This document shows, piece after piece, positions 52,527 through 61,867 of a stretch of 64,000 nucleotides of DNA. Source of the DNA: Agrobacterium tumefaciens_K (GTDB taxonomy: Bacteria; Pseudomonadota; Alphaproteobacteria; Rhizobiales; Rhizobiaceae); the NCBI RefSeq assembly GCF_031801495.1, contig NZ_JAOEGC010000001.1, positions 1 through 64,000 of the forward strand, read 5' to 3'. Numbering within the stretch: the stretch's first letter is position 1; each line of letters begins with the position of its first letter. The notes beneath the pieces were generated by a model. It searched no databases. It was not told where the DNA came from and saw nothing but the letters and a program-made list of their open reading frames with translations. Both the position numbers and the translations under genes were made by a program.

Positions 52527-53366
52527 ATGCCAACAGATACCCACCCCGCGACATCCGCGCCTGCCGCCGTGGAACTCTCCCAGGCCGCTGTCTCCTTCGG
52601 CCGACAGGACAAGGCTGTCGTCGCGCTGCAGGAAACAAGCCTGCGCATTGCCGATGGTGAATTTGTCGCGCTTGTCGGCCCGTCGGGTTGCGGCAAGTCG
52701 ACCATTATGCGGCTCGCCGCGGGTCTGTTGCAGCCGACCACGGGTGCGGTCATCGTCGGGGGCCGGGAAGTTGGTGCCAAGGCAATGCGCATCGGCATGG
52801 CGTTCCAGAACCCGACCATGCTCCCGTGGCTGACGATCGAACGCAACGTCATGCTGCCGCTCAAGATCGTCAAGCCGTTCCGGTCCGAATACGGTGCAAA
52901 GAAGAACGGCGAATTCCGCGACCGGGTGCGTACGCTGCTCGCCGATGTCGGGCTGGAAAAATTCGCCAACCACTATCCGTGGCAACTCTCTGGCGGCATG
53001 CTCCAGCGCGCCAATCTCTGCCGCGCCCTTATCCACGAGCCTAGCCTGCTTCTGCTGGACGAACCCTTCGGAGCGCTCGACCAATTCACGCGCGAGGAGC
53101 TGTGGGGTACGATGCAGTCGCTCTGGATGAAGCGCAGACCGACCGTCCTGCTCATCACCCACGACCTGAAGGAGGCAGGCTTCCTCGCCTCTCGGATCTG
53201 CGTCATGAGCGCTCGGCCGGGCCGCATCATTGATGACAGCACAGTCGATTTCCGGCGTCCCCGCACCGTGGAAATGACTTTCGAGCATGATTTCGTTGCA
53301 CTTAACCAGCGCCTTCGCGAGCTCATCATCGATGCTCGGTCCGACACCGCGATCCAAGGAGCCTGA
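52527..53366 (+). CDS. ABC transporter ATPase, nitrate/sulfonate/taurine type
   Basis: 279 residues from the ATG at 52527 (GGAG before it). Walker A is GPSGCGKST, the signature LSGGMLQRANLCRAL, Walker B LLLLDEPFGALD. The tail DDSTVDFRRPRTVEM is usual for this TauB/SsuB class. It energises the permease encoded three bases after its stop. Confidence 0.93.
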   Translation: MPTDTHPATSAPAAVELSQAAVSFGRQDKAVVALQETSLRIADGEFVALVGPSGCGKSTIMRLAAGLLQPTTGAVIVGGREVGAKAMRIGMAFQNPTMLPWLTIERNVMLPLKIVKPFRSEYGAKKNGEFRDRVRTLLADVGLEKFANHYPWQLSGGMLQRANLCRALIHEPSLLLLDEPFGALDQFTREELWGTMQSLWMKRRPTVLLITHDLKEAGFLASRICVMSARPGRIIDDSTVDFRRPRTVEMTFEHDFVALNQRLRELIIDARSDTAIQGA

Positions 53367-53369
53367 CCC

Positions 53370-54143
53370 ATGAGCTACGAATTGCGCCGCCGCTTCTGGG
53401 CCGCCGCCCTCATCATCGCCTTCTTCGGCCTGTGGGAAATCCTCTGCCTCGCTCTGCAGGTATCCGATCTCGTCCTGCCGCGCCCGAGCCAGGTCTTAGA
53501 GACGCTGGTCGATCGCTTCCCCGTGCTCATGCCGCACATCATCCAGACACTCTGGACGACCATGGTTGGCTTCGTCCTCGGTGTTGCCGTCGGCGGCGTC
53601 ATCGGCGCGGCGATCGGCGTGTCGCGCACGGCCTATGATACGGCCTATCCGCTGCTGATCGGCTTCTCTTCCATTCCCAAGGTCGCGGTCGTGCCGATCT
53701 TCGTGCTCTGGTTCGGATCCGGCTCGGTGCCGGCCATACTGACGGCACTTGCCATGTGTTTCTTCCCGATCGTCGTCAACATCGCCACCGGACTTGCAAC
53801 GACCGAGCCCGAACTGGAGGATGTGCTGAAATCACTCGGCGCCAGCAAGCTCGATATTCTCTGGAATGTCGGCCTACCGCGCACCATGCCGTTCTTCTTC
53901 GCCTCCCTGAAGATCGCCGTCACCTTCGCCTTTGTCGGCTCCGTCCTGTCGGAAACCGTCGCGTCGAATCGCGGCATCGGCAATGTCATGATGTCGGCCT
54001 CGTCCAATTTCGATGTGCCGCTGGTCTTTGCCGGCCTCTTCATCCTCGCCCTTCTGGGCGTGCTTCTCTACGTCGCCTTCTCCCTGATCGAGGCGCGCGT
54101 CACCGGCTGGGCCACCCGCCGCCAGGATTTCACTGCCGCCTGA
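53370..54143 (+). CDS. ABC transporter permease, nitrate/sulfonate/taurine type
   Basis: 257 residues with six membrane helices. The start LPRPSQVLETL is the typical TauC/SsuC region; the EAA loop is DVLKSLGASKLDILWNVGLP. It forms a homodimeric channel with the ATPase and works with the binding protein at 54173. Confidence 0.93.
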   Translation: MSYELRRRFWAAALIIAFFGLWEILCLALQVSDLVLPRPSQVLETLVDRFPVLMPHIIQTLWTTMVGFVLGVAVGGVIGAAIGVSRTAYDTAYPLLIGFSSIPKVAVVPIFVLWFGSGSVPAILTALAMCFFPIVVNIATGLATTEPELEDVLKSLGASKLDILWNVGLPRTMPFFFASLKIAVTFAFVGSVLSETVASNRGIGNVMMSASSNFDVPLVFAGLFILALLGVLLYVAFSLIEARVTGWATRRQDFTAA

Positions 54144-54172
54144 ACATCTACCCAAACCAAACGGAGCCAGAC

Positions 54173-55195
54173 ATGCTGAAGAAACTGATCTCGACTCTTG
54201 CGCTTAGCCTTTGCCTCGGCGGTACCGCCATGGCCGAAACGAATATAAAGTTCACCCTCGGCTGGAAGACGCAAGGCTCGGACGCCCCCTTCCTGCTCGC
54301 CATGCAGAAGGGCTATTTCAAGGAAGAAGGCCTCAACGTCACAATCGACCAGGGCGAGGGCTCGGCCGCCACCGTCACCCGCATCATGTCGGGCGTTTAT
54401 GATGCCGGCTTCGGCGATATCAACGCCATTATCCAGAACGCCGCCACCAGGCCCAACGAAGTGCCTGTGATGGTCTACCAGCTGTGGAGCAAGCCGCCCT
54501 TCGCCATCGTCAGCAAGAAAGAGACCAATATCACCAAGCCGACCGATCTCGAGGGCAAGAAGCTTGGCGGCGCGCAGGGCACCCCGACGACCCGCCTCGT
54601 CACCGTGCTTGGCTCGATCAACAAGGTCGACATGACGAAAGTCGCGATCGAGAACATGGGCCCCAACCTGCAGGAGCCGATGCTTATCAAAGGCGACATC
54701 GATGGCGCGCTGGTATTCAACATCACCAGCTGGTTCAACCTCATCAACAACCGCCAGGATCCCGCCAAGGACTACAACTGGCTCTCCTTCGGCGATTACG
54801 GCCTTGATCTCTATGCTAACGGCATGATGGTCTCGCAGAAACTGGTCAAGGAAAACCCGAAGGCCGTCGAAGGCCTCGTCCGCGCCGTCAACAAGGCGAC
54901 GAGGGAGATCGCCGGGAATTCCAAAGCTGGTATCGAGGCCGTCATGGCCTATGACAATCTGGCCAAGGAAGAGCTCGAACTGGCGCGTATGAAATTCTCC
55001 TACGAGAACCTTATCGTCTCGCCGGAAGTCGACAAGCTCGGCCTCGGTGACGTCGATGATGCCCGCCTCGCCCGCTCGATCGACATCGTCGTCGACGGCT
55101 ACCAGCTGCCGTCCAAGCCTAAGCCGGAACAGATCTTCACCCGCCAGTTCCTGCCGGCGCTCGAAGACCGCAAGCTGGTCTACAAGGCCGACTGA
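54173..55195 (+). CDS. ABC substrate-binding protein, NMT1/THI5 or taurine type
   Basis: 340 residues from the ATG at 54173 (CGGAG before it). A signal peptide ends at AMA (residue 21). The mature start NIKFTLGWKTQGSDAPFLLA, then MQKGYFKEEGLNVTIDQGEG, is the NMT1/SsuA-like signature used by binding proteins for nitrogen or sulfur compounds, pyrimidine precursors and riboflavin. The ligand cannot be named. Confidence 0.92.
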   Translation: MLKKLISTLALSLCLGGTAMAETNIKFTLGWKTQGSDAPFLLAMQKGYFKEEGLNVTIDQGEGSAATVTRIMSGVYDAGFGDINAIIQNAATRPNEVPVMVYQLWSKPPFAIVSKKETNITKPTDLEGKKLGGAQGTPTTRLVTVLGSINKVDMTKVAIENMGPNLQEPMLIKGDIDGALVFNITSWFNLINNRQDPAKDYNWLSFGDYGLDLYANGMMVSQKLVKENPKAVEGLVRAVNKATREIAGNSKAGIEAVMAYDNLAKEELELARMKFSYENLIVSPEVDKLGLGDVDDARLARSIDIVVDGYQLPSKPKPEQIFTRQFLPALEDRKLVYKAD

Positions 55196-55212
55196 TCTGC
55201 AGAGATGCTTGT

Positions 55213-55236
55213 GCTGGCCGGAAGTATCCGGCCAGC
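55213..55236 (+). terminator. Hairpin after the NMT1-like binding-protein gene
   Basis: GCTGGCCGGA (55213-55222) pairs perfectly with TCCGGCCAGC (55227-55236) over a 4-base loop. It lies 18 bases after the stop. There is no T-run. Confidence 0.6.
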
Positions 55237-55313
55237 CTATGAAGAGCGGAAACATGACCCGAAACCCCTGTTCCCTCCGCGATTTCAGATACTCCCTGGT
55301 TTTCAATCTGGCT

Positions 55314-55520
55314 CTATGCGACCTGTTTTCCTCTCGTCATTTTCATAGCGAATTCGTTGGGGATTATGTTGTCCAGCGATGAATGCGGTCGTAGCCTTTT
55401 GTAATCTTCATTCCATATGGTGATCGCGGCTCTGGCGTCAGGCAATGACGAGAACAATGTTGCGTTGAGGCACTCGTCGCGGAAACCTCCATTGAAACTT
55501 TCTACGAAGCCGCTTTGCAT
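55314..55520 (-). pseudogene. IS3-family transposase (OrfB) C-terminal fragment
   Basis: 68 codons encode QSGFVESFNGGFRDECLNAT, then WNEDYKRLRPHSSLDNIIP, the end of the IS3-type integrase core with its last catalytic Glu. No start of the transposase, no orfA and no terminal inverted repeats were found, so it is a remnant left between two transporter clusters. Confidence 0.75.
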
Positions 55521-55569
55521 CGGCTTTCCGTGTCAGCCGCGGCTAGATTTCCGCATCAAAAGAAACGTG

Positions 55570-55594
55570 CAGGCGGAGCGCTCTGCCCCGCCTG
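55570..55594 (-). terminator. Possible terminator of the leftward amino-acid transporter operon
   Basis: CAGGCGG (55570-55576) pairs with CCGCCTG (55588-55594) over an 11-base loop; on the minus strand it is followed by a T-rich stretch. It lies 81 bases beyond the last gene of the operon. Confidence 0.4.
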
Positions 55595-55674
55595 TTCTCC
55601 ACCCGAACCAAACTGAACGGTGAGGACCATTCCCTGACTGCGATCGTGGAATGCATTTGCCGTGCATCCAAACT

Positions 55675-56343
55675 CTAAACTGTTTGCGGCTTCCTCTCCA
55701 GCCGGCCCGAAAGCCGAACCGCAGGCAAAAGGATCACAAGATAGATTATCGCTGCCAGTGTCAGCGACGAGGTGTTGAATGTCACCGACCGTATCGTGCT
55801 GGCCGAATAGAGAAGGTCGTAAACACCGACGATCGAGGCCAATGACGTCGCTTTCACAACCTCGATCGTGTTTGAGGCGAGATCCGGTAGAACGTTGCGC
55901 AATGCTTGGGGCAGTACAACGTATCGGAGAGAGTCTTTGTACCCAAGGCCGGTGGAGCGGGCGGCTTCCATTTGCCCCGACGAAACCGAACCGAGGCCAG
56001 CGCGAATGATCTCACAATAATAAGCCGTGTTGTTGAGCAGCAGCGCGATGATCGCGCACATGATCGCAGGCAGCCTGACGCCTAGAAACGGCAGGGCGGA
56101 GAAGGTTACGATGATCAGCACCAGTGGCGGCATGGTGCGGAAGACATTGGCCCATGTCCGCACGATCCAGCGCAGGATCGGCGAGCGCGCTTCGGATAGC
56201 AGCGCCAACCCAAGGCCGATAACGAAGCCGACGGGTGCCAGCACGGCCGTCAACAACAAGGTGATCATCAGCCCTGACATGAGATACGGTAGCGCCTGGC
56301 GCATGATGTCGAGGTTGAAGAACTGTTCGATCAGGTCGGTCAT
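55675..56343 (-). CDS. Amino-acid-type ABC transporter permease
   Basis: 222 residues of the polar amino acid (HisM/GlnP) family with about five membrane helices. The EAA loop reads MEAARSTGLGYKDSLRYVVLPQ. Its start overlaps the previous permease gene (ATGA). It is the last gene of the nine-gene operon and forms the channel with the second permease. Confidence 0.92.
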   Translation of the reverse strand: MTDLIEQFFNLDIMRQALPYLMSGLMITLLLTAVLAPVGFVIGLGLALLSEARSPILRWIVRTWANVFRTMPPLVLIIVTFSALPFLGVRLPAIMCAIIALLLNNTAYYCEIIRAGLGSVSSGQMEAARSTGLGYKDSLRYVVLPQALRNVLPDLASNTIEVVKATSLASIVGVYDLLYSASTIRSVTFNTSSLTLAAIIYLVILLPAVRLSGRLERKPQTV

Positions 56344-57023
56344 GTCCGCGCCCCCCAGGCCATGCGCTTTTCAAGGCCGCCTGCCAGAGCCATCAGCGGC
56401 ATGAAGATGATCAGGTATAGGATCGCCGCCATGATCAGCGGCGTTGCATTGCCGGAGAAGGACAGCGCTGTCTGCGCTTCGTTCAAAAGTTCCGGCATGC
56501 CGATGGCGGTCCCAAGCGCCGTATTCTTGGAAATGGCCAATGCACGGTTGGTCAGCGGCGGGATGCAAAGCCGCATGGCCTGCGGCAGGACCACATAGCG
56601 CAGCGTCTGGGCATTGGTCATGCCGGTGGATCGCGAGGCCTCCCATTGCCCCGGGCCGACGGCTGAGATCCCGGCCCAGAAAATCTCCTCGGCAAAAGCT
56701 GCAAGAATAAGAGAAAGTGTCAGCCAGAGGACCCACGGTGCAGACAGACTAATGCCGACGCTCGGCAGGCCGAAATAAAGCAGCAGAACGACCGAGAGTG
56801 GAGGAACGGCACGAAAACAGTCAACGAAAAGGCGTAAAAACCACACAACGACCTTGTTCGACACAAGACGGATCAGCGCCAGCGTAAGTCCGAACATCAG
56901 ACCGGCGATCACGATCGCCAGCGACAGATAGATCGTAATCCAGGCGCCTCGCAGCAGATCGGGGAGATATGTTTGCGCGACTGCCCTGTTGAAGAAGAGA
57001 TCGACAAGACCGGTTATATCCAT
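56340..57023 (-). CDS. Amino-acid-type ABC transporter permease
   Basis: 227 residues, about five membrane helices, with the EAA loop WEASRSTGMTNAQTLRYVVLPQ. It lies three bases after the ATPase gene and overlaps the next permease gene by four bases. The two permeases should form a heterodimer in the inner membrane. Confidence 0.92.
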   Translation of the reverse strand: MDITGLVDLFFNRAVAQTYLPDLLRGAWITIYLSLAIVIAGLMFGLTLALIRLVSNKVVVWFLRLFVDCFRAVPPLSVVLLLYFGLPSVGISLSAPWVLWLTLSLILAAFAEEIFWAGISAVGPGQWEASRSTGMTNAQTLRYVVLPQAMRLCIPPLTNRALAISKNTALGTAIGMPELLNEAQTALSFSGNATPLIMAAILYLIIFMPLMALAGGLEKRMAWGART

Positions 57024-57026
57024 CGC

Positions 57027-57773
57027 TCAGTGTCCGTGCGAGAGGAATTGGCAAGCGCGGCTTTCCGGCCCACGCGCCAGAATTTCGGCAGGCGTTCCGA
57101 TCTCCACGATCTGCCCGGCCTCCATGAAGGCAACCCGGTCCGCAGCCTCGCGGGCGAAGCGCATCTCATGGCTGACAACCAGCATGGTCATGCCCTCATT
57201 CTTCATATCCATCATCGCCTGCAGAATTTCGCCGACAAGCTGTGGATCAAGTGCCGAGGTCGGCTCGTCGAGAAGCATGACTTTCGGCCCAAGCGCAAGC
57301 GCCCTTGCGATGGCGACTCGCTGTTGTTGGCCGCCGGAAAGCTGCGATGGATAATGCGTCAGGCGGGCACCCAGGCCCACCCGCATCAATTCGCGGTGCG
57401 CGATCTCCCGCGCCTCGCTCGTCGATTTCTTCTGCACCCTCTGCAATGCCAGCATCACATTCTGCTCTGCCGTCATGTGCGGGTAGAGGTTGAATTGCTG
57501 GAACACCATGCCGATGCGCTGGCGCATCTTGTTGATGTCCGTTGCCACGGCAGTGATATTGATCCCGTCGACAACGATCGCGCCGTCCGTCGGCTCTTCC
57601 AGCCGGTTGCAGCACCGCAGAAGAGTGGATTTTCCAGACCCCGAGGGTCCGATCAAGAACACCAGTTCACCCGGCATGACGCGCAGGTTGATGTTGTTGA
57701 GAACATTCACGCCGTTGAAGGACTTATACAGAGCATGAATGTCGAGCATGGGCTGCGCGATCGATTGCGACAT
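57027..57773 (-). CDS. Amino-acid-type ABC transporter ATPase (GlnQ/HisP-like)
   Basis: 248 residues. Walker A is GPSGSGKST, the Q-loop VFQQFNLYPHMT, the signature LSGGQQQRVAIARAL, Walker B VMLLDEPTSALDPQ and the switch SHEM. These match the polar amino acid class. It energises the two permeases encoded after it. Confidence 0.94.
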   Translation of the reverse strand: MSQSIAQPMLDIHALYKSFNGVNVLNNINLRVMPGELVFLIGPSGSGKSTLLRCCNRLEEPTDGAIVVDGINITAVATDINKMRQRIGMVFQQFNLYPHMTAEQNVMLALQRVQKKSTSEAREIAHRELMRVGLGARLTHYPSQLSGGQQQRVAIARALALGPKVMLLDEPTSALDPQLVGEILQAMMDMKNEGMTMLVVSHEMRFAREAADRVAFMEAGQIVEIGTPAEILARGPESRACQFLSHGH

Positions 57774-57802
57774 GGTTCTAGGCCTTAATCAGTCAATCTG
57801 TT

Positions 57803-58636
57803 TCAGTTGCACGACAGTTCGTGCGGCGTCGCATCGTAATTGCCGAGGCCAACCGGACCGAAACCCGCCTGCGGGGTCACTTCCAGCGATCCGGCCTCAG
57901 GCGTCACGCCAAGCCATTTTTCATAAAGCGATGCTGCCGTGCCGTCCGACTTGATGCATTCGATTACGGTTTCGACCTGCTTGCGCAGTTCCGGCGAGGA
58001 TTTAGGGATTGTATAGGCAAAGTAACGGCCGGTGGCTTCCTTCAGGTCGGCAGCCTTCAGTGCCGGATTCCGCTTGGCGAAGGTCAACGCAGTCGGCACG
58101 TTCATGATGGCCGCATCCGCGCGCCCTGCCTGAACGGCCTGCGCGGCATCGCTGAGCGAAGCATAGGACTCGATCGTCCAGCCGATTTCGCCGGCCTTCT
58201 CGCGCGCCCACTTCTCGTCGGCATTACCCTTGTTGGCGGCAATGACCTTGCCCTTCAGCTGGTCATAGCTGGTCAGCGCCGGCGCATCCTTTTTGGTCAC
58301 GAAGGCGAGATCGGCAGACCAGATACCTTCCGTCAGGAGAAAGATGTCGGAGCGTTCCTTCGTTACCGTCATCGGAACCGATAGCATGTCGTAGGTACCC
58401 GCCTGAAGGGCCGGAATCAACGCCGAGAATGCCATCGCGTCGATGGTAATTTCGCGCCCGAGACGCTTCGAAATCTCTTTCGTCATATCGACGGTCAGAC
58501 CTTCGATGGAACCATCCATCTTCGGTTGGGCGAAAGGTGGCGCATTGCCGTCGAGCGCACTCTTCAAAGGTTCCTGAGCGGAGGCGGGCCCAGCCAAAAT
58601 GGCGAGCAGGATGGAGATGGCGTGAATTTTTTTCAT
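57803..58636 (-). CDS. Amino-acid-type ABC substrate-binding protein, family 3
   Basis: 277 residues from the ATG at 58636. A signal peptide ends at ASA (about residue 20). The family 3 marks are GSIEGLTVDMTKEISKRLG and AFSALIPALQAGTYDMLSV, then MTVTKERSDIFLLTEGI. Such proteins bind amino acids, opines or related nitrogen compounds. Since it shares an operon with an amidase and two PuuE-like enzymes, its ligand is probably the amide or ureide that they break down. Confidence 0.92.
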   Translation of the reverse strand: MKKIHAISILLAILAGPASAQEPLKSALDGNAPPFAQPKMDGSIEGLTVDMTKEISKRLGREITIDAMAFSALIPALQAGTYDMLSVPMTVTKERSDIFLLTEGIWSADLAFVTKKDAPALTSYDQLKGKVIAANKGNADEKWAREKAGEIGWTIESYASLSDAAQAVQAGRADAAIMNVPTALTFAKRNPALKAADLKEATGRYFAYTIPKSSPELRKQVETVIECIKSDGTAASLYEKWLGVTPEAGSLEVTPQAGFGPVGLGNYDATPHELSCN

Positions 58637-58721
58637 GATCGTTCCCTTTTTATATTCAATCAGGCTACAGAATTCGAATGGACATTTCAAATGGATGTTT
58701 CATCCGCCTTTTGTTATTTTC

Positions 58722-58922
58722 TCATGCTTCCAGATCGCGGCGCGGTCCTACCAGTGGCTGGAAGGTTTTATCCGTGACTCGTGGGATCTTGCGCCCCACT
58801 TCAAGCGCCTTGCGAAACGTGATGGCAGCCGCGGCCAGTTCATCGCCGGTGGGGGCCGTCTCGCCGCAACCGGTCCATAGCGCCTGGACGGCGAGAACCA
58901 GATCCTTGGTGTCCTTGGACAT
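58722..58922 (-). CDS. Small protein coupled to the amidase
   Basis: 66 residues. AGAAGGG, which overlaps the amidase stop, serves as its ribosome site, so it is translationally coupled. The sequence (LVLAVQALWTGCGETAPTGD, then ELAAAAITFRKALEVGRKIP) is mainly helical with one Cys, without signal peptide or membrane helix. Its place directly after an amidase recalls the AtzG-type small partners of some amidases, but clear similarity was not seen. Confidence 0.6.
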   Translation of the reverse strand: MSKDTKDLVLAVQALWTGCGETAPTGDELAAAAITFRKALEVGRKIPRVTDKTFQPLVGPRRDLEA

Positions 58923-58927
58923 GCGAC

Positions 58928-60403
58928 TTACCCTTCTGCCGTAATGGCGGTTGAAAGAACGTGCTGCGGCTCTGCCCGCATCGGGTTAGGGGTCAGAACC
59001 TGTTCCAGCGCCCACGCTGCACGCATCAGCAGCGCTTCTTTTTTAAATCCGGCCGCCAGCTGCACGGACAGCGGCAAGCCCTGTGGCGAAAAGCCGGCGG
59101 GTAGCGCCAGAGCGGGATGCCCGGACAATGAGAACGGACTGCCTGCCGATCCCGCCGTGTAGGAAACCACCGCCGGATTGTCGTGAATGGGCGGCGCCAC
59201 CCGATAGGTCATCGGCAGCAAAAGCACATCTACCCTGGAGAAAATCTCATCTGTGCGGGCAACAAGCGCCCGCCTCTGGCGCAGCGCGGCCAGATAGTCC
59301 GCGGCGCGTAGATACATGCCCATGTCGAGCTTTTCGCGCAGCGAACGACCCATCAGGTGCCGATGCTCCAGATAGTCGCGTTCGTGAATGGAAAAACTTT
59401 CCGCCCGGTTGATCGGCATGGCGATCGAGCGATATTCAGATGGCGCGATCGGCAGGTCGAGCTCGATCACCTCGGCGCCCAGTTCCGCAAAAGCGGCCGC
59501 GCTTTTGGCAAGCGCTTCGAGAATTGCCGGCTCTGGTGCGGCGTCGCCCGGATCGAGATTGCGCACGAAACCGATCGTCAGGCCTTTCACTCCATCCTTC
59601 AGGCCGGGGAGTGTCGGCTCAACCGGCGCGGAAAGGCTGACGGGATCGTCTTCATCGAAACCGGCAATCGCATCATAGATAAGTGCTGTGTCTTCGGTAC
59701 TCAGTGCAAGCGGGCCGGGTGTATCGAAGCTCCAGCAGTTCGGCATCACACCATGACGGCTGATGCGACCGAAGGTAGCCTTCAGCCCGACGAGACCGCA
59801 TGCAGCGGCTGGCAGGCGTACGGAACCGCCCGTATCGGTTCCAATGGAGAAGAATGCCGTGCCCGCCGCTACGGCAGCAGCCGAACCGGTAGACGAGCCT
59901 CCGGTAAAATGGGCAACATTCCAGGGGTTACGGCTTGGAGGCGCATCTAGATCGAAATGCACGGCACCGGTTCCGGTGCCGTATTCCCAGGTGTTCAGCT
60001 TGCCCACGAGAATGGCTCCGGCCGCTTCGAGCCGCGTCACCAGCGTTGCCGTTACCTTCGGGTCATGGCGCTGCGGCACACGCGAACCACCGGTCGTCTC
60101 CAGACCTGCCGTATAGATGTTGTCCTTGACCGCGAAGGGAATACCGTCGAGCGGCCCCAGCAGCGCTCCGTTCCTCGCCCGCTCATCAGATGCGGCAGCA
60201 TTCCTGCGAGCCGCATCCCTGTCCATGCGCAGATAGGAATAGATCACCCCATCAACAGCGTCGATGCGGGCGAAAACGGCCTCAAGCAACGCCGATGGCG
60301 CTATTTCGCCGCTGGCAATCTGCCGCGAGGCTTCCGCCACCGACAGGGCGGCAAGGTCCATGTTGGCCTCTTTCACCGCTTCTGTCTTTTTTGCATTTCC
60401 CAT
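58928..60403 (-). CDS. Amidase-signature family hydrolase
   Basis: 491 residues with AAGGAGC before the ATG. The Ser-cisSer-Lys triad is visible: Lys in PFAVKDNIYT, cis-Ser in GGSSTGSAAAVA and the nucleophile in GTDTGGSVRLPAAACG. It cleaves an amide bond in the cytoplasm. Similar enzymes act on ureido acids (allophanate hydrolase, AtzE) and small amides. It stands between the MFS exporter and the small coupled protein in the TetR-controlled operon. Confidence 0.92.
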   Translation of the reverse strand: MGNAKKTEAVKEANMDLAALSVAEASRQIASGEIAPSALLEAVFARIDAVDGVIYSYLRMDRDAARRNAAASDERARNGALLGPLDGIPFAVKDNIYTAGLETTGGSRVPQRHDPKVTATLVTRLEAAGAILVGKLNTWEYGTGTGAVHFDLDAPPSRNPWNVAHFTGGSSTGSAAAVAAGTAFFSIGTDTGGSVRLPAAACGLVGLKATFGRISRHGVMPNCWSFDTPGPLALSTEDTALIYDAIAGFDEDDPVSLSAPVEPTLPGLKDGVKGLTIGFVRNLDPGDAAPEPAILEALAKSAAAFAELGAEVIELDLPIAPSEYRSIAMPINRAESFSIHERDYLEHRHLMGRSLREKLDMGMYLRAADYLAALRQRRALVARTDEIFSRVDVLLLPMTYRVAPPIHDNPAVVSYTAGSAGSPFSLSGHPALALPAGFSPQGLPLSVQLAAGFKKEALLMRAAWALEQVLTPNPMRAEPQHVLSTAITAEG

Positions 60404-60408
60404 ACGCG

Positions 60409-61830
60409 TCAGCTCCTTGCACTGTATGCCTTGTGGCGGCTGACGTCAGCGCCATCGGCATGTTGTAATCCGAGGAAGAACAAGCCGGACACAGCGGTCA
60501 GGCCGGCAATGATGAAGATGGAAGCCGAGATGGCCTCCGCGGGCACGCTCACGCCCATGGACTGGATCTGCGCCACCAGCACCGCCGCAACGGAGATGCC
60601 GAGCCCCATCGAGAGCTGTTGGCCAACACCGCCAAGCGAGGTGCTCGCGCTTTGCCGCGCCTTCGGAATGTCGGCAAACAGCAACGTGTTTGTCGTGTTG
60701 AACTGAAGCGACCGCATGACACCGAACAGAAAGACGATGCAGACCATGGCCGCAAGCGGAGTATCGGCCTCAACCATCCCGACCAGCGCAATCGTCACTG
60801 CGCCGATCATGGCATTACCAAACAGCGTGACCTTGAAGCCGAACTGCGCCAGCACACGCCGCATCATCGGTTTCAGCGCGATCGCGCTTGCGGCGACGAT
60901 GAAGACGATCCAGCCAGCATCGGCCGCGCTCCAGCCAAAACCGATCTGCAATTGCAGCTGAAAAAGGAATGGCAGGGCATTGAAGCCGAGGCGCGAAAGG
61001 CCGCCACCGAAAAAACCCACCCGGAACAGGCGCAGTTTCAGAAGCGTCAGATCGAGCACCGGTGCCGCGCACCGCTGCATATGGCGTGCATAGGAGAGCG
61101 CACATACCGGGAGCACCGCGATCATGGCAATAATGACTGGCATCGGCAGGAAGACATGCACCAGCTGGTCGAGCAACAATTGCGCCGCGCCAAGGAATAC
61201 GGCACAGACCACGAAGCCCCAGAGGTCGAAATTATAGCGTTCTCCCGGCTCATCCGGCGGCAGAAGACGGGCGGCGAAAATCATGCCGAGAATGCCGAAG
61301 GGTATCTTCACGAAGAAGATCCATTGCCAGGAAAGATAAGTGACCACATAACCGCCGATCAGCGGGCCGAGCACCGGACCGATCAGCGCCGGCGTCGACA
61401 TCCAGGCAATCGCCGAGGCAAGCTGATCCTTGGGCGCTGCTCGAATGAGAAGCAGCCTTCCGACCGGCGTCATCAAGGCTCCGGCAACTGCCTGCAGGGC
61501 GCGCATGACGACCAGCGTCGTCAGATCCTGCGCCAGCGCAGCCCCTACCGACAGCAGCATGAATGCGCCCATCGCCCACAGGAAGATACGTTTTGCGCCG
61601 AAGCGATCGGCGAGCCATGCGCTTGCCGGGATCACGGCCGCCAGCGTCACCAGATAGATCGAGAGCGCCAGATTGATGCGCAGCGGCTCGATGCCGAAGT
61701 CGGCCGCAATCGCCGGGATTGCGGAAACCATAATCGTGCTGTCGAGTCCTTCCATCAGGAAGGCGGCCGAGATCGAAAGGGAAAGCAGCATGAGACTGCG
61801 CTCCCCTGACAGGCGAGACGTTGAAACCAT
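60409..61830 (-). CDS. MFS transporter, EmrB/QacA (DHA2) type
   Basis: 473 residues with about 13 or 14 membrane helices. The start FLMEGLDSTIMVSAIPAIAA and the loop WLADRFGAKRIF are DHA2 marks, and the motif-C region reads LIGPVLGPLIGGYV. It probably exports the substrate or a toxic intermediate, or protects against an analogue. Unlike the other two DHA2 genes here it has no adaptor gene. Confidence 0.9.
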   Translation of the reverse strand: MVSTSRLSGERSLMLLSLSISAAFLMEGLDSTIMVSAIPAIAADFGIEPLRINLALSIYLVTLAAVIPASAWLADRFGAKRIFLWAMGAFMLLSVGAALAQDLTTLVVMRALQAVAGALMTPVGRLLLIRAAPKDQLASAIAWMSTPALIGPVLGPLIGGYVVTYLSWQWIFFVKIPFGILGMIFAARLLPPDEPGERYNFDLWGFVVCAVFLGAAQLLLDQLVHVFLPMPVIIAMIAVLPVCALSYARHMQRCAAPVLDLTLLKLRLFRVGFFGGGLSRLGFNALPFLFQLQLQIGFGWSAADAGWIVFIVAASAIALKPMMRRVLAQFGFKVTLFGNAMIGAVTIALVGMVEADTPLAAMVCIVFLFGVMRSLQFNTTNTLLFADIPKARQSASTSLGGVGQQLSMGLGISVAAVLVAQIQSMGVSVPAEAISASIFIIAGLTAVSGLFFLGLQHADGADVSRHKAYSARS

Positions 61831-61867
61831 TTTTGGTCTATCCGGTGCGTGAGGTCACGGCCGGGCG

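Noticed and set aside
54068..55306. 412-codon minus-strand frame opposite the NMT1-like binding protein
   Set aside because: Composition is that of an antisense shadow in high-GC DNA; the plus-strand gene has a signal peptide and family motifs.
55314..55660. A complete insertion sequence
   Set aside because: Only the last part of OrfB is present; no orfA, terminal repeats or target duplication were seen.
60619..61809. 396-codon plus-strand frame opposite the MFS gene
   Set aside because: Rich in Arg, His and Gln with no hydrophobic pattern; the minus-strand frame encodes clear membrane helices and DHA2 motifs.
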